Positions 18,420 through 27,618 of a stretch of DNA of 38,812 nt are shown here, one piece after another; positions within the stretch are counted from its first letter, which is position 1; each line of letters opens with the position of its first letter. Source of the DNA: JBGTLA01 sp041744375 (lineage in GTDB: Bacteria; Actinomycetota; Acidimicrobiia; Spongiisociales; ZC4RG35); contig JBGTLA010000047.1 of the NCBI GenBank assembly GCA_041744375.1, positions 1 to 38,812 of the forward strand. The letters are read 5' to 3'. Under the pieces are notes generated by a model. The model had not been told where the DNA came from. It saw only the letters and a list, made by a program, of their open reading frames with translations, and made no database searches. The position numbers were made by a program, and so were the translations under genes.

Positions 18420-18456
18420 TTGTATGTGATCACATGCTCAAGTATGGTGACCATAC
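18420..18456 (+). promoter_or_regulatory. Predicted promoter with double palindromic operator before the phosphotriesterase-like gene
   Basis: TTGTAT (18420-18425), 17 bases and TATGGT (18443-18448) make a sigma70-like promoter. Two palindromes overlap it: ATGTGATCACAT (18424-18435, perfect) and GTATGGT-G-ACCATAC (18442-18456, seven-base arms with one central base). The start codon lies five bases further, so a transcript from here would be almost leaderless. The first palindrome shares a 14-mer with the amidohydrolase promoter. Confidence 0.6.
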
Positions 18457-18460
18457 CGCT

Positions 18461-19558
18461 ATGAGCGAACCAAGGACTGACAGAGTACAAACCGTGACCG
18501 GGATGATCGAGGCTGGGCAACTGGGCCCAACACTCATGCATGAGCATGTCCTCTCGGATTTGACGAGCCTCTTCGAGAGTCCAACCACTGCAACCATGCG
18601 CGAGGTAGCCCACGAACCGATAGGGCTCGCGAACTTGGCATGGATACGGCGCAACTACTTCCATCACTACGACAATCTCGTGTTGGGTGACGTGGAGACT
18701 GCGGCCGAGGAGCTCTACCTGTTCAGGGAGTGGGGGGGTCTCACGGTTGTTGATGTGACGACTCCGGGCATCGGCCGCGACCCGATCGGCCTTGCCCGAG
18801 TCTCACGTCGCTCCGGCGTAAATATTGTCATGGCCACGGGCTTCTACGTGGCTGCCACTCACCCGTTCCACATAGAAGGCCTGTCATCCGATGACCTCGC
18901 CGAGCTGATGATTCGCGAGATCGACACTGGCGTCTCGCTATTGACCCCGTCCCATGATGATTGGATGGAGAGGCGAGAGGATACAGGTCTCAAAGCCGGG
19001 ATAATCAAGGTGGGGTGTAGCTGGCCCCTCGATCCGGCCGAGCGCCGAGTTCTCCACGCAGCTGCAGAGGCCCAACGGCGCTGCGGTGTGCCAATAACCA
19101 TCCACACCGGTCGTGACGAACGATCTCCTCACGAGATCGCCGACGAACTGGAGGAGGCTGGCGCCGACATGAGTCGAACGATCCTCGGTCACCTGGACCT
19201 ACGCGTACAGGATCAGGCGATCCTTTGGGATTTGGCCGAGCGAGGCTGTTTCTTGCAGTTCGATCTGTTTGGCACCGAGTCTTCATTCTTTGCCTCGACT
19301 CAATTCGATATGCCCAGCGACGCGCAACGGCTTGACCGCATCATCGCCTTGATCGAACGCGGGGCTGCTCCTCGCGTGCTGATATCCCATGACATTGTGA
19401 TGAAGTACCGACTGAGACGTTATGGGGGACATGGGTACTCGCACATCCTCGAGAACGTAGTCCCATTCATGCGCAAAAAGGGATTCACTGAGACCGTTAT
19501 CAACCAAATCTTGGTTGATAATCCCTCCGAAGTGCTGACCATCCACTCCTCGTCCTAA
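18461..19558 (+). CDS. Phosphotriesterase-family metal hydrolase (PHP / lactonase-like)
   Basis: The 365-residue TIM-barrel hydrolase has the family's binuclear metal ligands: TLMHEH (His27, His29), AGIIKVG with the lysine expected to be carbamylated (Lys183), TIHTG (His215), GHLDL (His244) and ISHDI with the final aspartate. The strand VVDVTTPGIGRDP and the ending GYSHILENVVPFMRKKG with NPSEVL are also typical of phosphotriesterase homology proteins and lactonases. Members hydrolyse phosphotriesters, lactones or cyclic amides, so the reaction is uncertain. The ATG at 18461 is preferred; the ATG at 18434 falls inside the operator. It has its own predicted promoter and ends facing hyuB with 13 bases between stop codons. 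Confidence 0.85.
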   Translation: MSEPRTDRVQTVTGMIEAGQLGPTLMHEHVLSDLTSLFESPTTATMREVAHEPIGLANLAWIRRNYFHHYDNLVLGDVETAAEELYLFREWGGLTVVDVTTPGIGRDPIGLARVSRRSGVNIVMATGFYVAATHPFHIEGLSSDDLAELMIREIDTGVSLLTPSHDDWMERREDTGLKAGIIKVGCSWPLDPAERRVLHAAAEAQRRCGVPITIHTGRDERSPHEIADELEEAGADMSRTILGHLDLRVQDQAILWDLAERGCFLQFDLFGTESSFFASTQFDMPSDAQRLDRIIALIERGAAPRVLISHDIVMKYRLRRYGGHGYSHILENVVPFMRKKGFTETVINQILVDNPSEVLTIHSSS

Positions 19559-19571
19559 ACAAGGATCACAC

Positions 19572-21401
19572 CTACCAAGAAAGGGGAGCGACGAACCCTT
19601 GTCCGATCCCGTCGTCCTCGGCGCCGACCCATCTGTCGTCTATTGGCGTTGGTCCGATGTCGACCTTGTCTGATGACAAACGTCGCCCGCCTCTCTCGGT
19701 TTCCGTCGAGGTCTCATCGACCTGAAGCGTGTCATGGTGGATAACCACTCCATACTCCTCTAGGGCGCGCTCGGGTGAGAGAATGCCGTTCCGCACATCG
19801 TCGGCTACCGCTTCTGGCTCTCGCTCAAGGGCAGCTCCCCAGGCTCCGGCTCCGGCGGTTCGGTGGTAAAACCGGTCCCCTGCAGCCACTCTCTGTGAGA
19901 ATTTCGACGGCATATGCTGCGTAATGCCGTCCGCCTCCAGCATATTCGTCGAGGGTGTGCCAGGACGTCCAGCATCAATGCCATACGGCCTGATCGAAGA
20001 TCTATCAGATCTGACACTCAGGTGGCTCTCCTCCAAGAAGGTGTATTGTCGCTCGATAGACAAACCGCCGCGGTGGCGTCCGGCCCCACCAGTATCGCGG
20101 ACGTATCCGTAGCGATCAATACGCACGGGAACTGACGACTCCAGCATTTCGATGGGAATGTTGCTCACGTTGGCACCGAGATTGGGTACGCCGTCTTGGC
20201 CATCATGGTGCGATTGACCACCCCACGCCCCCGACAGGAGCTCCACAACCGAGAAGCGTTCACCATTCTGGCGAATTCCCCCAATTGTTACAAGTGACAG
20301 GCCACCGTCGGACGCCCCCATCACACGATTTGGAAGGGCTGGAGCAAGAGCCCCGAATACGGCATCGAGAACTCTGAACCCTGTAAGCCCGCGAGTCCCG
20401 GTCGCAGCCGGGAGCACGCAGTTGACAATGCTGCCCAAAGGGGCTTTTACCGTGATGGGGCGGAAGAAACCCGCGTTATTGGGGATCTCCGAGCGGAGCA
20501 GAGTCCTCACCGCGGCGTAAGCGTTTGACTTGGTGAAGGACAGTGTGCTGTTCAGCGAAGCCCTTACCTGTGGCGAAGATCCATCGAAGTCCATGGTCAC
20601 GCTTCCGTCCTCGATGGTTACCTCCACGCTGATTGGAACTGGCTCGGATCTCACTCCGTCATCGTCGAGATAGTCGGTGAACGAGTACCTGCCGTCCGGG
20701 AAAGAACGGATCTCTTTTCTCGTGAGCTCTTCGGTATAGTCCAGAAGGGCAATCACCTGAGCTTGAAACGACTCGAATCCGTACTTGTCGATCATGCGGC
20801 TCAAGCCCCTTGCCCCCGTTTCGCATGCGACGATCTGGGCTGCAAAATCGCCCAGCAGGATTTGGGGTACCCGAGAGTTGGCCGACAAGAGGGCAAACAT
20901 CCCGTGGTCGGGCTCACCGCGGTGGTAGAGCTTAACTGGAGGGATGCGGAGGCCCTCCTGATAGCACTCCTCAGCATATGGCGACATGCTTCCTGCCACC
21001 AATCCGCCCAGATCAGCATGATGAGCCACTGTGGCTACGAGCCCCACTACCTGGTCCTCGAGGAACACCGGCCTAACCACGAAGACATCAGGCAAGTGCA
21101 TGCCGCCAGCAAACGGATCGTTCACCATGGCTACGTCACCCGGCTCGAGCTCTCCATGGAACTCCTTAAGGATTGCCTCGACGGCGTCGGGAAGCGCTCC
21201 GAGCTGGTTAGGCAACGTCACTCCCTGGGCGATGATCTCCCCGTCTCGATTGCAAAGAGCAGTAGAGAAGTCCATTGCGCTCTTCACGGTCTCCGAGTGG
21301 GATGTTCGAATCACGCTCACCGCCATCTCCTCGCAGATAGCAGCTAGACCCTCTCTAATCAGCTCCCGCTCAATCGCAGCTGATCCCGACGATATGATCA
21401 T
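19572..21401 (-). CDS. hyuB: Hydantoinase B / oxoprolinase family subunit (HyuB)
   Basis: The 609-residue protein aligns in pattern with the B subunit of ATP-dependent N-methylhydantoinase, 5-oxoprolinase and acetone carboxylase relatives. Landmarks are REGLAAICEEMAVSVIRTSHS, SAMDFSTALCNRDGEIIAQG, VMVNDPF-like AMVNDPFAGGMHLPD, the HHADLGG motif and the late GAGRHRGG. Together with HyuA it opens cyclic amides at the expense of ATP. Its ATG overlaps the hyuA stop (ATGA), so the two are coupled. It closes the leftward hydantoinase unit. Subunit identity is confident; the substrate (hydantoin, pyroglutamate, lactam) is not determined. Confidence 0.88.
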   Translation of the reverse strand: MIISSGSAAIERELIREGLAAICEEMAVSVIRTSHSETVKSAMDFSTALCNRDGEIIAQGVTLPNQLGALPDAVEAILKEFHGELEPGDVAMVNDPFAGGMHLPDVFVVRPVFLEDQVVGLVATVAHHADLGGLVAGSMSPYAEECYQEGLRIPPVKLYHRGEPDHGMFALLSANSRVPQILLGDFAAQIVACETGARGLSRMIDKYGFESFQAQVIALLDYTEELTRKEIRSFPDGRYSFTDYLDDDGVRSEPVPISVEVTIEDGSVTMDFDGSSPQVRASLNSTLSFTKSNAYAAVRTLLRSEIPNNAGFFRPITVKAPLGSIVNCVLPAATGTRGLTGFRVLDAVFGALAPALPNRVMGASDGGLSLVTIGGIRQNGERFSVVELLSGAWGGQSHHDGQDGVPNLGANVSNIPIEMLESSVPVRIDRYGYVRDTGGAGRHRGGLSIERQYTFLEESHLSVRSDRSSIRPYGIDAGRPGTPSTNMLEADGITQHMPSKFSQRVAAGDRFYHRTAGAGAWGAALEREPEAVADDVRNGILSPERALEEYGVVIHHDTLQVDETSTETERGGRRLSSDKVDIGPTPIDDRWVGAEDDGIGQGFVAPLSW

Positions 21402-23512
21402 GCGTCAGTCCCTTGTTCGATGATCACGTTCCAGGAACCATCTCGATGGACCAAGAAGTCAGGTGGCACGACAGTAGTCGCATCGTAATCCTCAATAATG
21501 GCGGGGCCCGGAAACGGCTCTAACGGAAGACCGCTCCTATCGAGAATCGGAGTCGACACCGTCCCCAAGATCCTTCCAAAATACACATCTCTCTTGGAAG
21601 CGACATCTCGACAAGATGGGCTACCTCTATCGACCGGAAGGCCGGGTGGGTTGGTTTCTCTTGAACTGATCCTCAAGTGAACTATCTCAGTGGGATTGCT
21701 CGTTCGGTGTCCGTAGGTCAAGTCGTGTTGTCTGGCGAATTCCTCATCGAGCCCATCCAGCCAGGCCTGCCAGTCTGGCTGGAATTCGGGCAGCTTTACA
21801 GGCAACTCGAAACCTTGGCCCACATAACGCATCTCGGCCCAGGCATCGAATGCGAACGAACCAGATTGCAGGCTGGTTTCCCCTATGCCCGCCCGAGCTT
21901 CGTTCTCGAGTTCGTTGAGCCTTTTCTGAAGGTCTTCGCGCCGCAGGTTGGCAGTCGTCTGAAGGTACGTCTTCTTTGCGTGGAATTCGAGCCTGGCCTG
22001 CAGCAGCCCGACCGCGGAGAACACACCAGGTCGTGGTGGAACCAGTACGCACTTGATCCCAAGTTCTCGTGCGATTCCAGCCGCATGAACCGGACCGCTA
22101 CCCCCAAAGGCGATCAGTGTGAAGTCCCGCGGATCTCGCCCACGCTGCACAGAGACAGACTTAATGGCGCGAATCATGCTGGCGTTGGCCAATTCGTGGC
22201 TGCCCCAGGCAGCCTCCGTGACCTCGAGACCCAGGGGCTGGGCAATCTCTCGTGCGAACGTCGTTCGGGCGTTCTCAATATCGAGAGGCATGTCACCGTT
22301 CAGCAGACCATCGGCGTTCAAGTATCCGAGGAGAAGATTGGCGTCGGTCACGGTCGGCTGAGTGCCGCCCTTACCGTAGCAAATTGGGCCCGGATCAGCA
22401 CCGGCAGACGACGGTCCTACCTTGGGGGCTCCTGCGGGGTCGAGCCAGATGATGCTTCCCCCTCCCGCGCCAACCTCTGCAAGGTCTATGAAGGGGACGC
22501 TAAGCGCGTACCCGCCCCCGCTACTGAGGCGACTCCCTGCAGAGATCGAAGATGCAACTTCGAACTCGGCGGTGAAATGGGGTTCACCATTCTCAACCAG
22601 CGATGCCTTTGCCGTTGTTCCGCCCATATCGAAGGTTATGACCTCATTGAGGCCGATCGCCCGAGCGAGGGCTGCTGATGCGATCACACCTGCGGCGGGG
22701 CCAGACTCCACGATGTACGCCGGGCGCTGCGCGGCGGCGCCGCTGGCCATTACGCCACCATTGGACTGCATGATCAATAGTGGAGCCTCTACCGCAGCAT
22801 CGTCGAGTTTCACTCGTAGGGCCTCCAGGTAGGAAGCCACGGTGGGCTGAACGTAGGCATTCAGCACCGTCGTGCTCGTCCGTTCGTACTCGCGTATCAC
22901 CGGCAGGACCCGATGGGATAGGGAGAACCAGATTTCGGGAAACTCGGAAGTGAGCAGCTCGCCTATTGCGGCCTCATGGCGACTATTTGCGTAACTGTGA
23001 ATGAAGCATACTGCGATCGATTGAACACCGTCAGACACCAACGCCTGAATCATGCGTCGCGCCTCATCAATATCCAATTCCTTGACCACCTCGCCAGACA
23101 CATCGATCCTTTCGGATATCTCCAGCCGGCGCGCCCTAGAAACGAGGGGTTCAGGCTTCTTCCATGTCATGTCATAGAGCTTGGGTATCCGCAGTCGGCG
23201 AAGTTCAAGAACGTCACGAAATCCCCTGGTAGTGAGCAGGCCCGTCTTAGCCCCTTTACGTTCCAGGATTGCGTTGGTAGCGACAGTGCTGCCATGTACG
23301 ACGTCCCTAATGCCGGCAGGATCGACGTCATGTGCTCGAATTACCTCGCTAACGCCGTCAACAACACCTTCGCTGAAATCTCGCGGTGTCGACGGAAGCT
23401 TGAAGCTGTGAATCGCTCCATCGGGACCCGTGATCACCACGTCGGTAAAAGTACCGCCTACGTCGATACCGGCCCGCTGCAGACCTGCCTCGTGCGGACT
23501 TGTCGCGCTCAC
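21398..23512 (-). CDS. hyuA: Hydantoinase A / oxoprolinase family subunit (HyuA)
   Basis: The protein is about 704 residues from a GTG start at 23512, chosen because GGAG lies seven bases upstream; an ATG at 23569 has no ribosome binding site but stays in frame. The ASKHA-fold ATP-binding motifs are clear: AGIDVGGTFTDVV at the start and ITFDMGGTTAK in the middle, with HGSTVATNAILERKGA, YIVESGPAAG and GAGGGSI between or after them. This subunit phosphorylates the cyclic amide for hydrolysis by the complex with HyuB. It is followed by hyuB with a four-base overlap, and has a predicted promoter with a TGTGA-type element 100-150 bases upstream. Confidence 0.88.
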   Translation of the reverse strand: MSATSPHEAGLQRAGIDVGGTFTDVVITGPDGAIHSFKLPSTPRDFSEGVVDGVSEVIRAHDVDPAGIRDVVHGSTVATNAILERKGAKTGLLTTRGFRDVLELRRLRIPKLYDMTWKKPEPLVSRARRLEISERIDVSGEVVKELDIDEARRMIQALVSDGVQSIAVCFIHSYANSRHEAAIGELLTSEFPEIWFSLSHRVLPVIREYERTSTTVLNAYVQPTVASYLEALRVKLDDAAVEAPLLIMQSNGGVMASGAAAQRPAYIVESGPAAGVIASAALARAIGLNEVITFDMGGTTAKASLVENGEPHFTAEFEVASSISAGSRLSSGGGYALSVPFIDLAEVGAGGGSIIWLDPAGAPKVGPSSAGADPGPICYGKGGTQPTVTDANLLLGYLNADGLLNGDMPLDIENARTTFAREIAQPLGLEVTEAAWGSHELANASMIRAIKSVSVQRGRDPRDFTLIAFGGSGPVHAAGIARELGIKCVLVPPRPGVFSAVGLLQARLEFHAKKTYLQTTANLRREDLQKRLNELENEARAGIGETSLQSGSFAFDAWAEMRYVGQGFELPVKLPEFQPDWQAWLDGLDEEFARQHDLTYGHRTSNPTEIVHLRISSRETNPPGLPVDRGSPSCRDVASKRDVYFGRILGTVSTPILDRSGLPLEPFPGPAIIEDYDATTVVPPDFLVHRDGSWNVIIEQGTDA

Positions 23513-23863
23513 AGGGACGCTCCAGGTAGGAAGCCCTCCTCGGATCGACCGCGAGCGGATAGCGGCCATTGTTGCCCGCGCGATTGAGGGGGTGATAGGT
23601 ATGCGGCTATTAGCATTTGGCTGTTGACCTTAATCCCTTCGCCCACATGTGACAACATATCACGGCAACGGTGTTGGGGGCTGGCTTAGGACTCGGCCCG
23701 ATAAGGGAGCCGGTACGCTGGTCCAAATCGCAAGGACCACCAAACGAGTGGTGGGAACGGCCTCCCCGGTCACGCTCGAACGTGTACCGACCCAGCGATA
23801 AATGCTGCCCACGGCATTACTCAGACTCTTCGACCCTTCAGGCAACCGCACCACCCAGCTCCG
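23513..23863. other. Intergenic region between hyuA and the amidase gene
   Basis: About 350 bases without a supported gene. The part next to hyuA carries the predicted hyuA promoter and operator; the rest, downstream of the amidase stop, shows no hairpin terminator that I could recognise. Confidence 0.5.
23627..23664 (-). promoter_or_regulatory. Predicted promoter and TGTGA-type operator for hyuA
   Basis: On the leftward strand TTGTCA (23650-23655), a 17-base spacer and TAAGGT (23627-23632) form a sigma70-like promoter. Overlapping the -35 is TATGTTGTCACA, which differs from the TATGTGATCACA element of the two rightward promoters at two of twelve positions; TGTGA and TCAC half sites flank it seven bases apart. 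Confidence 0.5.
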
Positions 23864-25429
23864 TCATGGGGATCCAGCCTCCCTTTCAGAGTTGAACTGA
23901 TGCTCAAGGACAAAGGCTGCGCGAAGCGCCGAATACTCCTGCAACGCCCCAGCGATTACCTGCACCGATGAGGGCAGGCCATCATCATCTTTTAGGCCCG
24001 GAACGCACACTGCGGGATGACCTGACAGATTCAGTGGTGATGTGTTGAAGGCAACTTCCGCCGGTGAGTGTGAAAGCGCCTCAGGAATAGAACTTTTCCC
24101 TTGGGGGAGGGCAGGTGCCGTAACGGGCACGGTAGGTGTGACAAGCAGATCCCACTGATCAAACAACCCACTTACGCGGCTGCGGAAAGCCAGTCTTGCG
24201 TTGTGCAGCCTGGCGAAAGGAACATCCATATACTTGTCATGAAGGTATCGGCTTGCAATGATCCAACACTTGACCCAAGGACCCAAGTCCCTTGATTGAG
24301 ACCGCCGTCCCTCCGCAAACGAACGGACCCGCGCCGAATCGATGTATCCCATATGACCATAAATTGAGCCCTCAGTCCGGAACATATGTCCAACGAGATG
24401 AGCGACGTAGGGACCAAAGATTGCTTGCCCTTGCCCCCACCATGGCACGGATATCCGTTCAACGTGCGCGCCACTCTCTTGTAAGTAGCGCTCTGATCGC
24501 TCCATAGTCTCAGAAACAACCTCTGCTGACTCCGGCTCCGTGATCGCTTCCTCAACGATGGCGATTCGCATGCCCTCCACACCGTCATGCTGGGCCTCGA
24601 CGTACTCATCCTTTCTCATCGGACCTCGAACCCATTGCGGATCTCTCCAGTCCTCTCCGGCAATCACCTCAAGGAGTTCGGCAACCTCGCTCACGGTGCT
24701 CGCTATGGGAGTGATGAAATCGATAGTGTGGTCGATCGGCGTGCACCCAAAAGTCGGCACAAGTCCATGTGTGGCCTTGATTGCCATGAGGCCACAGAAG
24801 GCTGCAGGTATCCGACCGCTGCCCCCCTGATCGACACCTAGAGCTGCGTCGACGGCCTTAGAGGCCACCGCCGCGCCTGCACCCCCGGAAGATCCGCCTG
24901 CCGAGCGGGTTGGGTCTAGCGGGTTCCTAGCGGGGCCAAACGCGCTCGTGACTCCTGTTGCACCGCCCCCAAAACTATCCATGTTTAATGTACCAACGAT
25001 AGATCCGCCGGCCGCCAGAATTCTTTCCACGACCACTGAATCCAAGGTAGGTACAAACGGTGGCAGAGCGGAACCATTTGTCAAAGGAACTCCCGCTACG
25101 GCAATGTTATCCTTTACGCCAACAGTCCAGCCTTTCAAGGGGCCACTTGCTGAGCCCTGAATATTGCATCGCCTGATAAATGCGTTATAAGGGTTATCTG
25201 CACTCGACGGAACAGCACCTGGATCTCGTGCGTCGAACTCAGTATCAATCAGTGGTTGGTAGAATTCATGAGTTCGCCCCGCCGCAGCAATTAAGGACAC
25301 AATTGCGGGCCACAGCTCAGCCGCCTCGGGTTGGGACAACTCGATATTGTCTAAACGGGCAATGGTCGATATTTCGGCCACCGTGGGTTCTTCTATCGGC
25401 AGGGGACTCAAGGGCACCTTTTGTTTCAT
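23864..25429 (-). CDS. Amidase-signature hydrolase
   Basis: The 521-residue enzyme belongs to the amidase signature family with a Ser-cisSer-Lys triad: lysine in WTVGVKDNIAV (Lys106), the cis-serine region RSAGGSSGGA (Ser180/181) and the nucleophile in VDQGGSGRIPAAFCG (Ser204). DQGGS rather than DTGGS occurs in a nitrile/amide-degrading subgroup of actinobacterial amidases. It would hydrolyse a carboxamide to acid and ammonia. The ATG is supported by GGAGGAG six bases upstream. It follows the ABC transporter genes on the same strand with a gap of about 40 bases, so uptake and hydrolysis are probably co-expressed. The natural amide is unknown. Confidence 0.88.
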   Translation of the reverse strand: MKQKVPLSPLPIEEPTVAEISTIARLDNIELSQPEAAELWPAIVSLIAAAGRTHEFYQPLIDTEFDARDPGAVPSSADNPYNAFIRRCNIQGSASGPLKGWTVGVKDNIAVAGVPLTNGSALPPFVPTLDSVVVERILAAGGSIVGTLNMDSFGGGATGVTSAFGPARNPLDPTRSAGGSSGGAGAAVASKAVDAALGVDQGGSGRIPAAFCGLMAIKATHGLVPTFGCTPIDHTIDFITPIASTVSEVAELLEVIAGEDWRDPQWVRGPMRKDEYVEAQHDGVEGMRIAIVEEAITEPESAEVVSETMERSERYLQESGAHVERISVPWWGQGQAIFGPYVAHLVGHMFRTEGSIYGHMGYIDSARVRSFAEGRRSQSRDLGPWVKCWIIASRYLHDKYMDVPFARLHNARLAFRSRVSGLFDQWDLLVTPTVPVTAPALPQGKSSIPEALSHSPAEVAFNTSPLNLSGHPAVCVPGLKDDDGLPSSVQVIAGALQEYSALRAAFVLEHQFNSEREAGSP

Positions 25430-25470
25430 CGAACTTCTCCTCCGTCACGTTCCACTACTCCGCCACCGTC

Positions 25471-26214
25471 TCATTCTTCCGCTAAGGCGGATGACGTCCC
25501 TACAATCATGTGAACTATCTCTGCGGCGGAGGTATCTGTTTTCGCCCTAGACCCAACAACACGCCCTGCTCTCATTACTACAATTCGGTCTGCGAGTCGG
25601 AATACATGATCAAGATTGTGGCTGACAATTACAATCGACATATCCTGTTGCCGCAACTCCTCAATGATTTGAAGCACCTTCTGTCCCTCCTGGACGCCTA
25701 GTGCAGCTGTCGGCTCGTCAAGTATCATGATCCGCTTCCCCTCATGAACGGCACGAGCAATCGCGACGGCTTGGCGTTGCCCCCCGGACAGCGACGCCGT
25801 TCTTGCGCGTACCCCTGGTACGTTGATGGCGAGTTCTTCGAGGATTCGTGCTGACTCCCGGTCCATATACGCACGGTCGACTCGAAACCACCTGGTTGGA
25901 ATTTTGCCGAGAAACACGTTTTCCGCGACGGTGAGATTTCCTGCCAAAGCGAGATCCTGATATACAGCCGTAATACCCTGATCGAGCGAATCTCGGGGCG
26001 ACCGAAAGTCGACCTCCTCTCCCTCTAAAAGAATCCTGCCAGCGTCGGGTAGCACCGCGCCGGTCAGGACTTTGATCAACGTAGATTTCCCAGCGCCGTT
26101 ATCGCCTACGACGGCGACCGTTTCGTTGCTGCGCACATCAAAGGTTGCGCCACTGAGCGCCCGAACGTGACCGTAGTATTTCTCAATTCCTTGTGCAGCT
26201 AATATCGGATTCAT
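25471..26214 (-). CDS. ABC transporter ATP-binding protein, ribose/fructose (RbsA/FrcA) type
   Basis: The 247-residue protein is a single nucleotide-binding domain with Walker A GDNGAGKST, Q-loop VYQDLAL, signature LSGGQRQ, Walker B IMILDEP and the switch His in SHNLDH. GDNGAGKST and the GKIPTRWFRVDR region are typical of the carbohydrate CUT2 class. RbsA itself has two such domains; this half-length form resembles FrcA and would act as a homodimer. It powers uptake with the permease and binding lipoprotein genes located upstream on the same strand. CUT2 systems move sugars, but also autoinducer-2 and other small polar molecules, so the cargo need not be a sugar. Confidence 0.9.
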   Translation of the reverse strand: MNPILAAQGIEKYYGHVRALSGATFDVRSNETVAVVGDNGAGKSTLIKVLTGAVLPDAGRILLEGEEVDFRSPRDSLDQGITAVYQDLALAGNLTVAENVFLGKIPTRWFRVDRAYMDRESARILEELAINVPGVRARTASLSGGQRQAVAIARAVHEGKRIMILDEPTAALGVQEGQKVLQIIEELRQQDMSIVIVSHNLDHVFRLADRIVVMRAGRVVGSRAKTDTSAAEIVHMIVGTSSALAEE

Positions 26215-26264
26215 ATCACGATCGCATCTGCCACGGCGCTGACACTTGAGCCACTAGCATGCAT

Positions 26265-27386
26265 TCAATGACCTCTTCGGAAGGGAACCAATTCTCTTGC
26301 ATGTAGGGTCCCCTTGAGCATTTGATCGGCCAGGACGGCGGCGAGGATCAAGGCGCCAACGACAACCTGTTGCCAGAAGGTGTCCACACCGAGGTGTATC
26401 AACCCGTTCTTGATGGAACTCATCAGCAGCACACCTGCCAAGGTCCCAAAGGTACTTCCAGCGCCGCCGCTCAGCGAGGTTCCACCGATGATGACGGCTG
26501 CCACTGCCTCCAGCAAGAAGTCTCCTCCAAAACTGCCGTGACCAGCATTCAATCTGGAGCTCAGAATCAGACCCGCCAAGGTACAAAGACTCGCACTGGC
26601 AATGAACGCTAACATTAGGACTCGGTTGATTCGGAGTCCGACTAGTTCGGCAGCCTTGCGGTTCCCACCGATGGCATACAGCTCTACGCCGATCTTTGTC
26701 TGAGTGAGCACGATCTGCGCCAGCATGACGACTCCCAGCAGGATTACCACGGGAAGTGGGATTGGTCCGATTTTGCCTCGGCCCAATACCTCGTAGGTGG
26801 AAGGAAAACCCCCGACCGTTCGACCACTGGTTAATACAAATGCGGCACCTTGAACAATGCCTAACATCGCCAAAGTGACGATGAACGAAGGTACTCTTGC
26901 AATTAGCGTAAAATATCCGTTGATAGAGCCGATAACCACACCAATCAGAAGAGCGGCCCCAATTCCAACCCATATAGGCATTCCGAGCTGAATGATCAGA
27001 ACCGCAGCCAGCGTGCCAGCGAAAGCCTGAGTTGAGCCGATAGACAGATCAATCTCTCCCCCGATCAGCAGTATCGTGAATCCAACAGCCAGGATTCCCA
27101 CGACTGAACTCTGCAGTGCGATATTGCTGATATTCTGGCTCGTGAAGAAGTTAGGCGTGGCAATGCTGAGCGCCAGCCACAGCAACCCAACGGCGCCAAA
27201 CAGGGCAGCAGCCTGTCGATTCAGCCTGGCGATCGAACTTGAGCCTAACGTCTTGATGCGAAGCCAGGCCGCTCGCTTTCGAGCCTCGCTCTGCAAGCGA
27301 AGCTCGGGAGCGTCTCCGCTGACCACCTCGGAACCTTCCAAGGGAGAGTGATTGGGCTGCTTAGGCGGCCCCTTAGGATGTGCCAC
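26265..27386 (-). CDS. ABC transporter permease, RbsC-like
   Basis: The membrane protein has a long polar N-terminal tail and then about nine to ten hydrophobic helices. BPD_transp_2 landmarks are NISNIALQSSVVGILAVG, LIGGEIDLSIGS, the ARVPSFIVTLAMLGI stretch, YAIGGNRKAAELVGL (the coupling loop that meets the ATPase) and LEAVAAVIIGGTSLSGG. A GTG at 27386 is preferred as start because GGAG stands nine bases upstream; a GTG at 27449 abuts an AGAGG and lengthens the tail by 21 residues. It stands between the binding-protein gene and the ATPase gene; a strong hairpin precedes it in the transcript. Confidence 0.88.
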   Translation of the reverse strand: MAHPKGPPKQPNHSPLEGSEVVSGDAPELRLQSEARKRAAWLRIKTLGSSSIARLNRQAAALFGAVGLLWLALSIATPNFFTSQNISNIALQSSVVGILAVGFTILLIGGEIDLSIGSTQAFAGTLAAVLIIQLGMPIWVGIGAALLIGVVIGSINGYFTLIARVPSFIVTLAMLGIVQGAAFVLTSGRTVGGFPSTYEVLGRGKIGPIPLPVVILLGVVMLAQIVLTQTKIGVELYAIGGNRKAAELVGLRINRVLMLAFIASASLCTLAGLILSSRLNAGHGSFGGDFLLEAVAAVIIGGTSLSGGAGSTFGTLAGVLLMSSIKNGLIHLGVDTFWQQVVVGALILAAVLADQMLKGTLHARELVPFRRGH

Positions 27387-27534
27387 GGTGGGCGACTCCG
27401 TTGCATCGAGAGTTAGAAGGCTCTTCAGCAGACGCGTAAACGCCAACACCCTCTACCGGCCTGAAATGCAACGCAAGATCCTCGGCCGTGCCGCAGGCAC
27501 AGCGGTGCCGGGACTCGCTCCCGCGAAGACCATC

Positions 27535-27575
27535 AATATGGTGGCCCGGAACATCAGCTTCCAGGCCACCATATT
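27535..27575. repeat. Long intercistronic hairpin between binding-protein and permease genes
   Basis: A 17-base-pair inverted repeat with one G-T wobble and a seven-base loop: outer arms AATATGGTGGCC and GGCCACCATATT are perfect, inner arms GGAA/TTCC extend them. It lies 44 bases after the binding-protein stop and has no T-run on the leftward strand. Its place between a binding-protein gene and its permease gene suggests mRNA 3'-end protection, giving more binding protein than membrane components. Confidence 0.75.
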
Positions 27576-27618
27576 CGCCTACACAATCTTCAACGGAGAG
27601 TTGCATTGTGCGCAGTGA

